From Massilia forsythiae (lineage in GTDB: Bacteria > Pseudomonadota > Gammaproteobacteria > Burkholderiales > Burkholderiaceae_D), in the NCBI RefSeq assembly GCF_012849555.1, contig NZ_CP051685.1, positions 5,704,001 to 5,768,000 on the forward strand: 64,000 nt of DNA. Direction: 5' to 3'. The translations under genes were made by a program, and so were the position numbers. Below, one piece after another: positions 46,140-54,180 of the stretch. The notes beneath the pieces were generated by a model. It was not told the origin of the DNA and searched no databases. It worked only from the letters and a program-made list of their open reading frames with translations. Each line of letters opens with the position of its first letter. The stretch's first letter is position 1.

Positions 46140-46666
46140 GCGAGCTCCGGCACCAGCAGCGACTTGTAGTAGATGGCGCTGGGCCGCAACTGCCCGCCCG
46201 GCGTGGCCGCGTAGCCGGGCACCTCGCCCACGCGCGTGTAGCCGAGGTCGTGGACCAGGTGCTCGGCGCCGCAGCCGGCCTCGGTGTCCAGGCACAGCAG
46301 GCCGCGCTGCAGCGCGCGCGCCTCGGCCTCCACCGCGCGCAGCAGCACGCTGCCGATGCCGCGCCGGCGCGCGCGGCGGTGCACCATCAGCTTCTGCACC
46401 TCGGCGCGGTGGCTGCCGTCGGGACGCCGGCACAGGTCGAGCTGCACGCTGCCGAGCAGCGCGCCGTCCTGGACCGCCGCCAGCAGCACGCGCGCACCGT
46501 CGGCCACGGCGCCGCGCACGCCGCGCCAGTAGTCATCGGCCTCGTCCGCACCGATGCCGGACAGGAAGCCGAGGGAGGCGCCGCCGCCGACCGCATCCAG
46601 CAGCAGCTGCGCCAGTTGGGGAAGCGCCGCGTCGACGGCGCGCGCATCGAGTTTCTGGATCTTCAT
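46136..46666 (-). CDS. GNAT-family N-acetyltransferase inside the urease operon
   Basis: This 176-residue protein has motif A of the acetyl-CoA site, HRRARRRGIGSVLLRAVEAEA, preceded by VQKLMV. The end, LGYTRVGEVPGYAATPGG, resembles small-molecule acetyltransferases. It lies between ureA and ureB, overlapping ureB by 4 bases, so it is made with urease. The substrate is unknown; it may be a passenger gene or an unrecognised urease or amine-modifying activity. Confidence 0.9.
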   Translation of the reverse strand: MKIQKLDARAVDAALPQLAQLLLDAVGGGASLGFLSGIGADEADDYWRGVRGAVADGARVLLAAVQDGALLGSVQLDLCRRPDGSHRAEVQKLMVHRRARRRGIGSVLLRAVEAEARALQRGLLCLDTEAGCGAEHLVHDLGYTRVGEVPGYAATPGGQLRPSAIYYKSLLVPELA

Positions 46667-46692
46667 GGTGTCATCGCCCGTTCGAGGCATCG

Positions 46693-46995
46693 CTAGGGAA
46701 TCGGATTGTGGACGGTCACCAGCTTGCTGCCGTCCGGGAAGGTGGCTTCGACCTGGATTTCCGGGATCATCTCCGGCACGCCCTCCATCACGTCGGCGCG
46801 CGCCAGCACGGTGGCGCCCTCGCTCATCAGTTCGGCCACGCTGCGCCCGTCGCGCGCGCCTTCCATGATGGCGGCCGTGATCAGGGCCACCGCTTCCGGG
46901 TAGTTCAGCTTCAGTCCGCGCGCGCGGCGGCGTTCGGCCAGCAGTGCGGCGGTGAAGATCAGCAGCTTGTCTTTTTCGCGTGGGGTCAGGTCCAT
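46693..46995 (-). CDS. ureA: Urease gamma subunit
   Basis: This 100-residue subunit opens MDLTPREKDKLLIFTAALLA and ends ATFPDGSKLVTVHNPI, both diagnostic. It binds UreB and UreC in the trimeric enzyme. The gap to ureD is 15 bases. Confidence 0.98.
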   Translation of the reverse strand: MDLTPREKDKLLIFTAALLAERRRARGLKLNYPEAVALITAAIMEGARDGRSVAELMSEGATVLARADVMEGVPEMIPEIQVEATFPDGSKLVTVHNPIP

Positions 46996-47010
46996 GTCGT
47001 TCCATCGGTA

Positions 47011-47853
47011 TCAGGTATGCCAGATGCGCGGCACGCAGGCCGGCCGTCCCAGCAGGTGCGGGCGCAGCGCCTGCCACACGCGCTGCAGGCTGGCGCGCGC
47101 GGCCTCGCCGTCGTCGCCCAGGTGGCGCGCCACGAACACCGATTTCACCTGGCTCAGGCCGAGCGCCGGGTCGCCCGCGCGCAGGTCGGCCAGCAGCGCC
47201 GCCGGCAGCGGCGCGCCCACCGCGACCAGGGTGGCGCACACGCTGCGCCCGCCCAGGCCGAGCGGGCTGCGCATGGCGTCGCCGCCGTACAGCGTGCCCT
47301 GCTCCCACCACACCAGCCGCCCGCCCTGGCGGATGCGGGTGCGCTGGCGCACCCGGCCGCTGCGGAAGGTCTCGCCGCAGGCGCGGCGGCCGAAGCACAG
47401 GATCTCGCTGCCGATGTAGCGTGCGCCCGGCGCCAGGTCGACCTCGTGTTCCAGCACCACGTCGGCATCGTCGTAGAAAATGGTTTCCTGCGGCAGCCAC
47501 TCGATGGCGGCGCCGGGGCCGGCCGTGAGCACCACGTTCTGGCGCGACACGCGGCCGTTGGCGCGGTACCACTTGGCGGCGCCGGGGGTGGTGGCCAGCA
47601 CTTCGGCGGCGGCGCCGGCGTCCAGCGCCAGGTCGAGGCGGTCGCCGCCGACCACGCCGCCGGGCGGATGCACTACGATCACGTGGCAGGTGCGCGGTCC
47701 TTCCGGATACAGCGCCTTTTGCACGCGCAGCGGGCCGCGGTGCGCGCGTCCGCTCAGGCGGGTGGTGCCGCCGTCGTCGTCGAAGCGCAGGCGCAGGCTG
47801 GCGTGCCAGGCGCCGGCATCGTGGGAAGGGGTGGAATCGGGAAAATCGCGCAT
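47011..47853 (-). CDS. ureD: Urease accessory protein UreD
   Basis: This 280-residue protein has the UreD signature HRGPLRVQKALYPEG and VIVHPPGGVVGGDRL, then TPGAAKWYR. It holds the apoenzyme for nickel delivery through the UreD-UreF tunnel. It is the first gene of the urease operon. Confidence 0.96.
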   Translation of the reverse strand: MRDFPDSTPSHDAGAWHASLRLRFDDDGGTTRLSGRAHRGPLRVQKALYPEGPRTCHVIVVHPPGGVVGGDRLDLALDAGAAAEVLATTPGAAKWYRANGRVSRQNVVLTAGPGAAIEWLPQETIFYDDADVVLEHEVDLAPGARYIGSEILCFGRRACGETFRSGRVRQRTRIRQGGRLVWWEQGTLYGGDAMRSPLGLGGRSVCATLVAVGAPLPAALLADLRAGDPALGLSQVKSVFVARHLGDDGEAARASLQRVWQALRPHLLGRPACVPRIWHT

Positions 47854-48022
47854 GCTTGTGCTACAGCAGGAAGCATGCCAAGCTCATAACATGGGTTGTC
47901 GATGCGCTTCAGGCGCTGCCGGCGATGACGATGCACCAGCGCGGCAATCGAGGGACGATGAGCGCACCAGAGCGGTGCATCACAGAATAAGCCAGAAAAG
48001 CGAGCCGGAGCGGCCCGTCGGT

Positions 48023-48220
48023 TCAACCGCGGCGGTGCGGGCGGCGCGGCAGCTGACGACGCGTCGCGCGCGCCGCGCGCAGCTTGTCGGCGGCGCGCTT
48101 CCACACCACCAGTTCGCAGCCCGCCGCCAGGAACAGCGCGCACTGGGCCGGCGTGCCCAGGCCGATCGCGTACAGGACCACGGCGGCGAGGATGAAGACG
48201 AATGTGCTTGCATGCGGCAT
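48023..48220 (-). CDS. Small membrane protein, 65 aa
   Basis: ATG 48220 follows AAAGGTGA. The N-terminal half is hydrophobic (TFVFILAAVVLYAIGLGTPAQCALFLAAG), the C-terminal half strongly basic. It may be one or two membrane helices with a positive-inside tail. Family not recognised. Confidence 0.6.
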   Translation of the reverse strand: MPHASTFVFILAAVVLYAIGLGTPAQCALFLAAGCELVVWKRAADKLRAARATRRQLPRRPHRRG

Positions 48221-48280
48221 GGTGTCACCTTTCAGTTCGGAGCGATGGTTCATCCTGCCACAGCCTGCACTTGCCTGCAA

Positions 48281-49975
48281 TCACGATTCGTTGCGTGCGA
48301 GCGCATCCCAGGCATTTTCCGTGCTCAGAAAGATACAGCCGCTCAGCTGACTTGATAATGCCGAATCCTTCAAGCGGTCCATCACCGGTCCCTTGACCTC
48401 GGCCAGGTGCAGCGCGACGCCGCGCGCCGCCAGGGTGCCGTTCAATTCCAGCAGCGCGAACAAAGCCGAGGTATCGATCGCGTTCACCGCCGACAGCACC
48501 AGCACCAGGTGGCGCGCCGCCCCGTGCGCCGCCAGTTCTTCCTCGATGCGCGTGGTCACCGCCTCGATATTCCCGAAGAACAGGCCGGCGTCGACGCGCA
48601 GCAGCAGCACCGGCGCCGCGGTCTCGGCCGGATAGCGGCGCACGTTGCGGAAGTGCTGGGTGCCGGCGATCCGTCCCAGCACGGCGATGTGGGGCCGGCT
48701 CTCGCGCCAGACCATCGCGCCCAGCGACAGCAGCAGCCCGAGCACCACGCCGGCCTCGACGCCCAGCAGCAGCACGCCGCCGCCGGTGGCGACCAGGGCC
48801 AGCGCGTCGGCGCGGTCGTAGCGCCAGGCGGTGCGCAGCGTATCCAGTTCCAGCATGCCCAGCACGGCGACGATGATGGTGGCGGCCAGCACCGGCAGCG
48901 GCAGGTGCGCCAGCCAGCCGGTGGGCGACACCAGCGCCGCCGCCAGCAGCAGCGAGGCGACCACCCCGGCCAGCTGGGTGCGGGCGCCGGCGGCGAAGTT
49001 CACGGCCGAGCGCGACAGGCTGCCGGTGACCGGAAAGCCGCCGCTCAGCGCGCTGCCGATGTTGGCCAGGCCGAGCCCGAGCAGTTCGCGGTCGGTGTGC
49101 AGCTTTTCGGCGCGCTTGAGGGCCAGCGCCTGGGCGCCGGACATGGCGATCAGGAAGCTCATGAAGCCGATCAGGAGCGCCGGCTTGGCCAGCGGCTGCC
49201 AGTACCAGGCCGACGGCGCCAGCGCGAAGTGCGGCAGGCCGGACGGCACCGCGCCGATGGTGCGCACCCCGTGCCGCTCCAGCCCGAGCGCGGCGCTCAG
49301 GACCATCGACGCGCCCACCAGCAGCATCGGCGCCAGGCGCGCGCCGACGTCGGCCGCGCCCGGCGCCAGGCCCAGGCGGCGCAGCAGCGCCGCGCCATGG
49401 CGGCGCGCCAGCAGCAGGATGGCCAGCGCGCCGAGGCCGAGCGCCGCGCTGGGGCCGTGCAGCAGCGCGGCCGGGTGCGCCAGGCGGTCCAGGCCGAGCG
49501 GCACGCCGAGCAGCGTGTCGAGCTGGCCGAGCGCGATCACGATGGCCGAACCGAGCGTGAAGCCGTTCATCACCGGGCGCGAAAAGAAATTGGCGAGGAA
49601 GCCCACGCGCAGCAGGCCGCAGGCCAGCAGCACCAGGCCGGACAGCAGCGCCAGCTGCGCCGCCAGGGACACGTACAGGCTGCCGCCGGCTTCGGCCAGC
49701 GGCGCCAGCGCGGATGCCGTCATCAGGGAGATGATCGCCATCGGCCCCACCGACTGGGTGGCGCTGGTGCCGAACAGCGCGTACAGCAGCGCCGGGGCGA
49801 TGCTGGCGTACAGGCCGGCCACCGGCGGCAATCCGGCCACCAGCGCGTACGCCATGCCCTGCGGGATCATCATCATGGCGACGATGATGCCGGCGCAGAG
49901 GTCGCCGCCCAGGTCGGCGCGGCGGTAGTGCCGGAGCCAGTCGAGCGGCCCCAGTCCCGGCCGCGGACCCGTCAC
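48281..49975 (-). CDS. SulP-family anion transporter with STAS domain
   Basis: The protein has 564 residues from GTG 49975, which overlaps the preceding stop. IIVAMMMIPQGMAYALVAGLPPVAGLYAS is split over the first helices of the SulP fold. A polytopic core and a C-terminal STAS domain (about 435-564, with VNAIDTSALFALLELN) follow. SulP proteins move sulfate, bicarbonate or dicarboxylates; the substrate here is unknown. It is translationally coupled to a diguanylate cyclase gene, unusual for this family. Confidence 0.92.
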   Translation of the reverse strand: MTGPRPGLGPLDWLRHYRRADLGGDLCAGIIVAMMMIPQGMAYALVAGLPPVAGLYASIAPALLYALFGTSATQSVGPMAIISLMTASALAPLAEAGGSLYVSLAAQLALLSGLVLLACGLLRVGFLANFFSRPVMNGFTLGSAIVIALGQLDTLLGVPLGLDRLAHPAALLHGPSAALGLGALAILLLARRHGAALLRRLGLAPGAADVGARLAPMLLVGASMVLSAALGLERHGVRTIGAVPSGLPHFALAPSAWYWQPLAKPALLIGFMSFLIAMSGAQALALKRAEKLHTDRELLGLGLANIGSALSGGFPVTGSLSRSAVNFAAGARTQLAGVVASLLLAAALVSPTGWLAHLPLPVLAATIIVAVLGMLELDTLRTAWRYDRADALALVATGGGVLLLGVEAGVVLGLLLSLGAMVWRESRPHIAVLGRIAGTQHFRNVRRYPAETAAPVLLLRVDAGLFFGNIEAVTTRIEEELAAHGAARHLVLVLSAVNAIDTSALFALLELNGTLAARGVALHLAEVKGPVMDRLKDSALSSQLSGCIFLSTENAWDALARNES

Positions 49976-51483
49976 TGCATCGCCAGTTCGACGCAATTGC
50001 GGCCGGCGCGCTTGGCGCGCGCCAGCGCCGCGTTCACGCGCTGCACCAGCGAGTCGCCGCTCTCCTGCTCGCCCAGCTGGGCCACGCCCAGGCTGACCGT
50101 GACGTGGTCGGCGCCCGGCACCTCGGCCTGCTCGATGGCCAGGCGGATCTTCTCGGCCATCTTGAGGGCGTCGATGGCGCTGGTGTGCGGCGCGATGATC
50201 TGGAATTCCTCGCCGCCGGAGCGCACCAGCAGGTCGCTGCTGCGCAGCACGGCGCGCGCGGCGTCGGCCACGCTGCGCAGCACCACGTCGCCGACCGGGT
50301 AGCCGAAGTTGTCGTTGATGGCCTTGAAGCGGTCGATGTCGAAGGCGACCAGCGCCAGCGGCACGCGGTAGCGGCGCGCGCGCCGGATTTCCTTTTCCAG
50401 CAGTTCCTCGCCGTGGCGGCGGTTGGCGATGCCGGTCAGGGCGTCGGTGGTCGAAATATAGGTCAGCCTGGCCAGCAGCTGCTCGTTTTCCAGCGCCAGC
50501 TCGGCGCCGTGCAGGCCCTGCGCCGCCAGTTCCGCCACGTCGAGCAGGGTGGCGAAATCCTCTTGGGACAGCGGGCGCGCGCGCTCGAACAGCAGCGACA
50601 GTGCGCCGCGCGCCATGCCGGGGCCGTCGGCCGGAATCGCGATGCCGGCCGCCATCGCCACGCCATGCGCGCGCAAGGTGTCGGCCATGCCCGGCTCGCC
50701 GGCCTGGCCGAGCGTGTCGAGCAGCGCCAGTTCGCCGGTGGCGGCCGCCAGCAGGCCCGGGAAGGCGTGCCGCAGCGGCGCCTGCAGCAGGCCGTGGCTG
50801 CGTCCCAGCAGCGTGGCCAGCGACAGGCCCTCGGGGCCGTGCTGGGCATCCAGCTGCAAGTCGCCGTCCGGCTTCAGGTGGAACAGCGCCGCATGCAGCA
50901 CGCCCGGCCAGTCGGCCAGCGCGCGGCACAGGCGCTCGCCCAGGTCCTGGCTGTCGACGGCGGCGCGCACCGCCTGCCCGGCGCGGGTGCGCAGGGCCAG
51001 CAGGTCGCGCAGCGCAGCCGCATCGGCGCCGTCCGCGCCGGCTGCGGCGAGCGCGCCCGCCACGGCCTGGTGCAGCGCCGGCGCTTCGATCGGCGTGATC
51101 GCATACGAAGCCGGCCCGAAGGCCATCAACGCCGGCACCCAGGCCGCGCCGGCGCAGGGACACAGCAGCAGCACCGGCGCGCCGCGGCGCAGCGCCACCA
51201 GTTCGCCCAGCGCGGCCAGGTCGATGCTCTGCTCGAAGCGCTCCAGGTCGATCACCAGCAGGTCGACCCGGCTGGCCGCGTCCTGCCCCTCGGATGCCAC
51301 GACCAGCGCGCGCGCCGCCTCGACGCCGTCGGCCAGAGCCAGCCGTGCGAACAGGCCGGCGCCGGCGGCCTCGAACTCGGCGCGCCGCTGCGCCATCGGA
51401 TTCAGGTAGACGGCGCAGCGTCCTCCATCGGCAACCGTTCCTGCTCCTGCTTCTCCAACCTGCCCGGCTTGCTGCGACATCAT
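49972..51483 (-). CDS. Pseudo-receiver-GAF-GGDEF diguanylate cyclase
   Basis: The protein has 503 residues from ATG 51483 after CAGGAG. The N-terminal 150 residues look like a response-regulator fold without a clear phospho-acceptor site (DLLVIDLERFEQSIDL, VLLLCPCAG). A GAF-like sensor domain (about 165-330) comes next. The GGDEF domain has intact SGGEEF and an RxxD I-site (RSSD). It makes c-di-GMP. Its stop overlaps the transporter start, so cyclase and transporter are made together. Confidence 0.88.
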   Translation of the reverse strand: MMSQQAGQVGEAGAGTVADGGRCAVYLNPMAQRRAEFEAAGAGLFARLALADGVEAARALVVASEGQDAASRVDLLVIDLERFEQSIDLAALGELVALRRGAPVLLLCPCAGAAWVPALMAFGPASYAITPIEAPALHQAVAGALAAAGADGADAAALRDLLALRTRAGQAVRAAVDSQDLGERLCRALADWPGVLHAALFHLKPDGDLQLDAQHGPEGLSLATLLGRSHGLLQAPLRHAFPGLLAAATGELALLDTLGQAGEPGMADTLRAHGVAMAAGIAIPADGPGMARGALSLLFERARPLSQEDFATLLDVAELAAQGLHGAELALENEQLLARLTYISTTDALTGIANRRHGEELLEKEIRRARRYRVPLALVAFDIDRFKAINDNFGYPVGDVVLRSVADAARAVLRSSDLLVRSGGEEFQIIAPHTSAIDALKMAEKIRLAIEQAEVPGADHVTVSLGVAQLGEQESGDSLVQRVNAALARAKRAGRNCVELAMQ

Positions 51484-51634
51484 CGACTCCTGGAATACGC
51501 GAATACACAAGCGAGTTTGCCATAAAGCACCCCGCGCGCCAAATGCCCGCTTGTGTGTGTAAGCGCACCGTCCACATGCGCGGTCCCGTCCAATACTGGA
51601 ACGATTACGAACAGTCTCGAACGAGGAGCACGAC

Positions 51635-52603
51635 ATGGCACACCAGGACGACGTGGCGAACAAGCAGAAGGCGATCCAGAACCGCCAGGACCAGCACGAC
51701 GGCAACATGCAGAAAGGCAGCGAGGACAGCGGCGCCGCCCAGACCGGCGTGCGCCAGCCCGAGGGCGACTTCCCGGCCCAGCACCTGGCCAAGCCGGGCC
51801 TGGAAGCGCAGATGGCGCTCAAGCCGAAGTTCATGGCGGAGCAATACAAGGGCAGCGGCAAGCTGGCCGGCCAGGTGGCCATCGTCACCGGCGGCGATTC
51901 CGGCATCGGACGCGCGGTGGCGATCCTGTTCGCGCGCGAAGGCGCCGACGTCGCCATCCTGTACCTGAACGAGCACGAGGACGCGGCCGAGACCCAGCGC
52001 TACATCGAGGCCGAGGGCCAGCGCTGCGTCACCGTCGCCGGCGACGTCAAGGACATGGACTTCTGCCAGCAGGCGGTGGACCAGGTCGTGGCCGAGTTCG
52101 GCCGCCTGGACGTGCTGGTGAATAACGCGGCCTTCCAGGAACACGCCGATTCGCTGCTCGACCTGACCGAGGACCGCTTCGACGAGACCATGAAGACCAA
52201 CATCTATGGCTACTTCCACATGGCCAAGGCCTGCCTGCCGCACCTGAAGCGCGGCGCCGCCATCGTCAACACCGGCTCGGTCACCGGCCTGAAGGGTTCC
52301 AAGAAACTGCTGGACTACTCGACCACCAAGGGCGCGATCCACGCCTTCACCATGTCGCTGGCGGCCAACCTGCTGGACCAGGGCATCCGCGTGAATGCCG
52401 TCGCCCCGGGTCCGGTGTGGACGCCGCTGAACCCGGCCGACCAGTCGCCGGAGGATATCGCCAAGTTCGGCCAGAGCACCACCTTCGGCCGCCCGGCCCA
52501 GCCGGAAGAACTGTCGCCGGCCTACGTCTACCTGGCGTCGAGCGTGTGCTCCGGCTACGTGACCGGCGTGGTGCTGCCGATCACCGGCACCGTCGGCGAA
52601 TAA
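51635..52603 (+). CDS. Short-chain dehydrogenase/reductase (YghA-like)
   Basis: This 322-residue protein starts at ATG 51635, preceded by a GAGGAG site. A 70-residue polar extension precedes the Rossmann fold: TGGDSGIGRA (cofactor loop), NNAA, a catalytic Ser in NTGSVTG, and YSTTKG (Tyr and Lys). This matches the YghA/glucose-ribitol dehydrogenase group of aldehyde reductases seen with stress genes. It is followed 10 bases later by ku. Confidence 0.92.
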   Translation: MAHQDDVANKQKAIQNRQDQHDGNMQKGSEDSGAAQTGVRQPEGDFPAQHLAKPGLEAQMALKPKFMAEQYKGSGKLAGQVAIVTGGDSGIGRAVAILFAREGADVAILYLNEHEDAAETQRYIEAEGQRCVTVAGDVKDMDFCQQAVDQVVAEFGRLDVLVNNAAFQEHADSLLDLTEDRFDETMKTNIYGYFHMAKACLPHLKRGAAIVNTGSVTGLKGSKKLLDYSTTKGAIHAFTMSLAANLLDQGIRVNAVAPGPVWTPLNPADQSPEDIAKFGQSTTFGRPAQPEELSPAYVYLASSVCSGYVTGVVLPITGTVGE

Positions 52604-52613
52604 GGACGCCGGC

Positions 52614-53750
52614 ATGCCACGCACCATGTGGAAGGGCGCGATCAGCTTCGGGCTGGTGCACATCCCGGTCGAGATGGTTCCCGCAGTTAGCGACCATGGC
52701 CTCGACCTGAGCATGCTCGACCGGCGCGACTTCGCGCCGATCGGCTTCAAGCGCTACAACAAGAACACCGGCAAGGAAGTCGCCTGGGACGACATCGTCA
52801 AGGGCTACGAGTACAGCGACGGCGAATACGTGGTGCTGTCCGACGAAGACCTGCGGCGCGCCAATCCGGAAGCCACCCAGACCATCGACATCCTGGCCTT
52901 CGTCAACGCCGACCAGGTGCCGCTGATCTACTACGAGCAGCCCTACTACCTCTCTCCCGGCAAGGGCGGCGACAAGGTGTACGCGCTGCTGCGCGAGGCC
53001 CTGCGTGAAGTCGGCAAGATCGGCATCGCCAACGTCGTCATCCGCGTCAAGCAGCACCTGGCGGCGCTGGTGTGCGTGGGCGACACCATCGTGCTGAACA
53101 CACTGCGCTACCCGGACGAGATCCGCCCCACCGACGAGCTGCGCATCCCGGGCCAGGACAGCAAGGCATCCCGGCTGACCGAGAAGGAACTGCAGATGGC
53201 CAAGGCGCTGGTCGAAGGCATGAGCGAGAAGTGGAAGCCGCAGCAGTACCACGACAGCTACCGCGAAGACCTGATGGCGCTGGTCAAGAAGAAGATCGAA
53301 GCCAACCAGACCAAGACCCTCACCGCGCCCGAACCGGAGGAAGCGAAGCCGGCCAAGGCCGACGTGATCGACCTGGTGGCGCTGCTGCAGGCCAGCCTGG
53401 GCAAGAAGCCGTCCAGGGCGGCGCCGGACGACGACGGCGACGACGATCCGCCGCCGCGCAGGTCGCGCAAGCCCGATGCGGACGAAAACGAGGAGGACGA
53501 CGGCGACGCGCCGCCGCCGCGCGCGCGCAAGCAGGCGTCTGCAAGCGGCGCGCATGCGAACGCAGTGCCGGCCAAGCGCGCTGCGGCCAAGACGGTAGCG
53601 TCAAAAACCGTGGCAAAAAAAAGCGTGACGACGAAAGGCGCGGTGGCGAAGAACGCGCCCGCCAAGCGCGCCGCCGGCGCCGGCACGGCAAGCACTAGCA
53701 AGACCGCAGCCGCCGACAAGGCGCCGGCGCGGCGCAGGAAGGCGGCCTGA
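52614..53750 (+). CDS. ku: Ku DNA-end-binding protein
   Basis: This 378-residue protein opens TMWKGAISFGLVHIPVEMV, the bacterial Ku signature. The core ring ends near residue 260. The C-terminal tail is a Lys/Ala-rich, histone H1-like extension (AKKSVTTKGAVAKNAPAKRAA), as in long Ku proteins that hold DNA ends and recruit LigD. The tail makes the protein about 100 residues longer than minimal Ku. Confidence 0.97.
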   Translation: MPRTMWKGAISFGLVHIPVEMVPAVSDHGLDLSMLDRRDFAPIGFKRYNKNTGKEVAWDDIVKGYEYSDGEYVVLSDEDLRRANPEATQTIDILAFVNADQVPLIYYEQPYYLSPGKGGDKVYALLREALREVGKIGIANVVIRVKQHLAALVCVGDTIVLNTLRYPDEIRPTDELRIPGQDSKASRLTEKELQMAKALVEGMSEKWKPQQYHDSYREDLMALVKKKIEANQTKTLTAPEPEEAKPAKADVIDLVALLQASLGKKPSRAAPDDDGDDDPPPRRSRKPDADENEEDDGDAPPPRARKQASASGAHANAVPAKRAAAKTVASKTVAKKSVTTKGAVAKNAPAKRAAGAGTASTSKTAAADKAPARRRKAA

Positions 53751-53999
53751 GTGGATTGGGATACCGTGATCGACTTTTTGCAGTGGCCGGCGATGCTGGT
53801 CACCCTGGCCGCCGCCTTCCTGGTCGGCGCACGCCGCGCCAACCGGCGCATCGTCGGCTTCTATGCCTTCATCCTGAGCAACCTGCTGTGGATCGTGTGG
53901 GGCGTGCATGACAAGGCATGGGCGCTGATCGCGCTGCAGGCCGGGTTGTTCGCCATGAACGTGCGTGGGATCGTGAGGAACGACACGCAGGGGGCGTGA
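53751..53999 (+). CDS. Small membrane protein, 82 aa
   Basis: The frame begins at GTG 53751, directly after the ku TGA. It has two hydrophobic segments (PAMLVTLAAAFLVGA and IVGFYAFILSNLLWIVWGVH) and an AWALIALQAGLFAMNVRGI end. The family looks like small YgjV/PnuC-like fragments, but I cannot assign it. Confidence 0.7.
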   Translation: MDWDTVIDFLQWPAMLVTLAAAFLVGARRANRRIVGFYAFILSNLLWIVWGVHDKAWALIALQAGLFAMNVRGIVRNDTQGA

Positions 54000-54020
54000 C
54001 GATCCCTGCGCCGCATGAGG

Positions 54021-54148
54021 CGTCGTCCCCGCGCAGGCGGGGACCCATGTTGAGCTTCCAGAAATGGCGCACTGAAAAACATCGCCGCCGCGTTGACTTT
54101 CGCGGTTTCTGTAGCTCAGTATGGGTCCCCGCCTGCGCGGGGACGACG
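54021..54148. repeat. Palindromic repeat element, copy 1
   Basis: Perfect 28-bp inverted repeats at 54021-54048 and 54121-54148 (arm starting CGTCGTCCCCGCGCAGGC) flank a 72-base spacer with no gene. Each arm also contains an internal palindrome, CCCCGCGCAGGCGGGG. It lies between the convergent ends of the ku operon and ligD and could end both transcripts. Confidence 0.85.
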
Positions 54149-54180
54149 GTGTTTCAGCGTCCCGCACATGACCGGCATGC

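Noticed and set aside
47854..47880. Sigma54-like GG-N10-GC element (GG at 47878-47879, GC at 47866-47867, read on the minus strand) upstream of ureD
   Set aside because: The predicted start site would fall within a few bases of the ureD ATG and the flanking match is partial. Nitrogen control of urease is plausible but not shown here.
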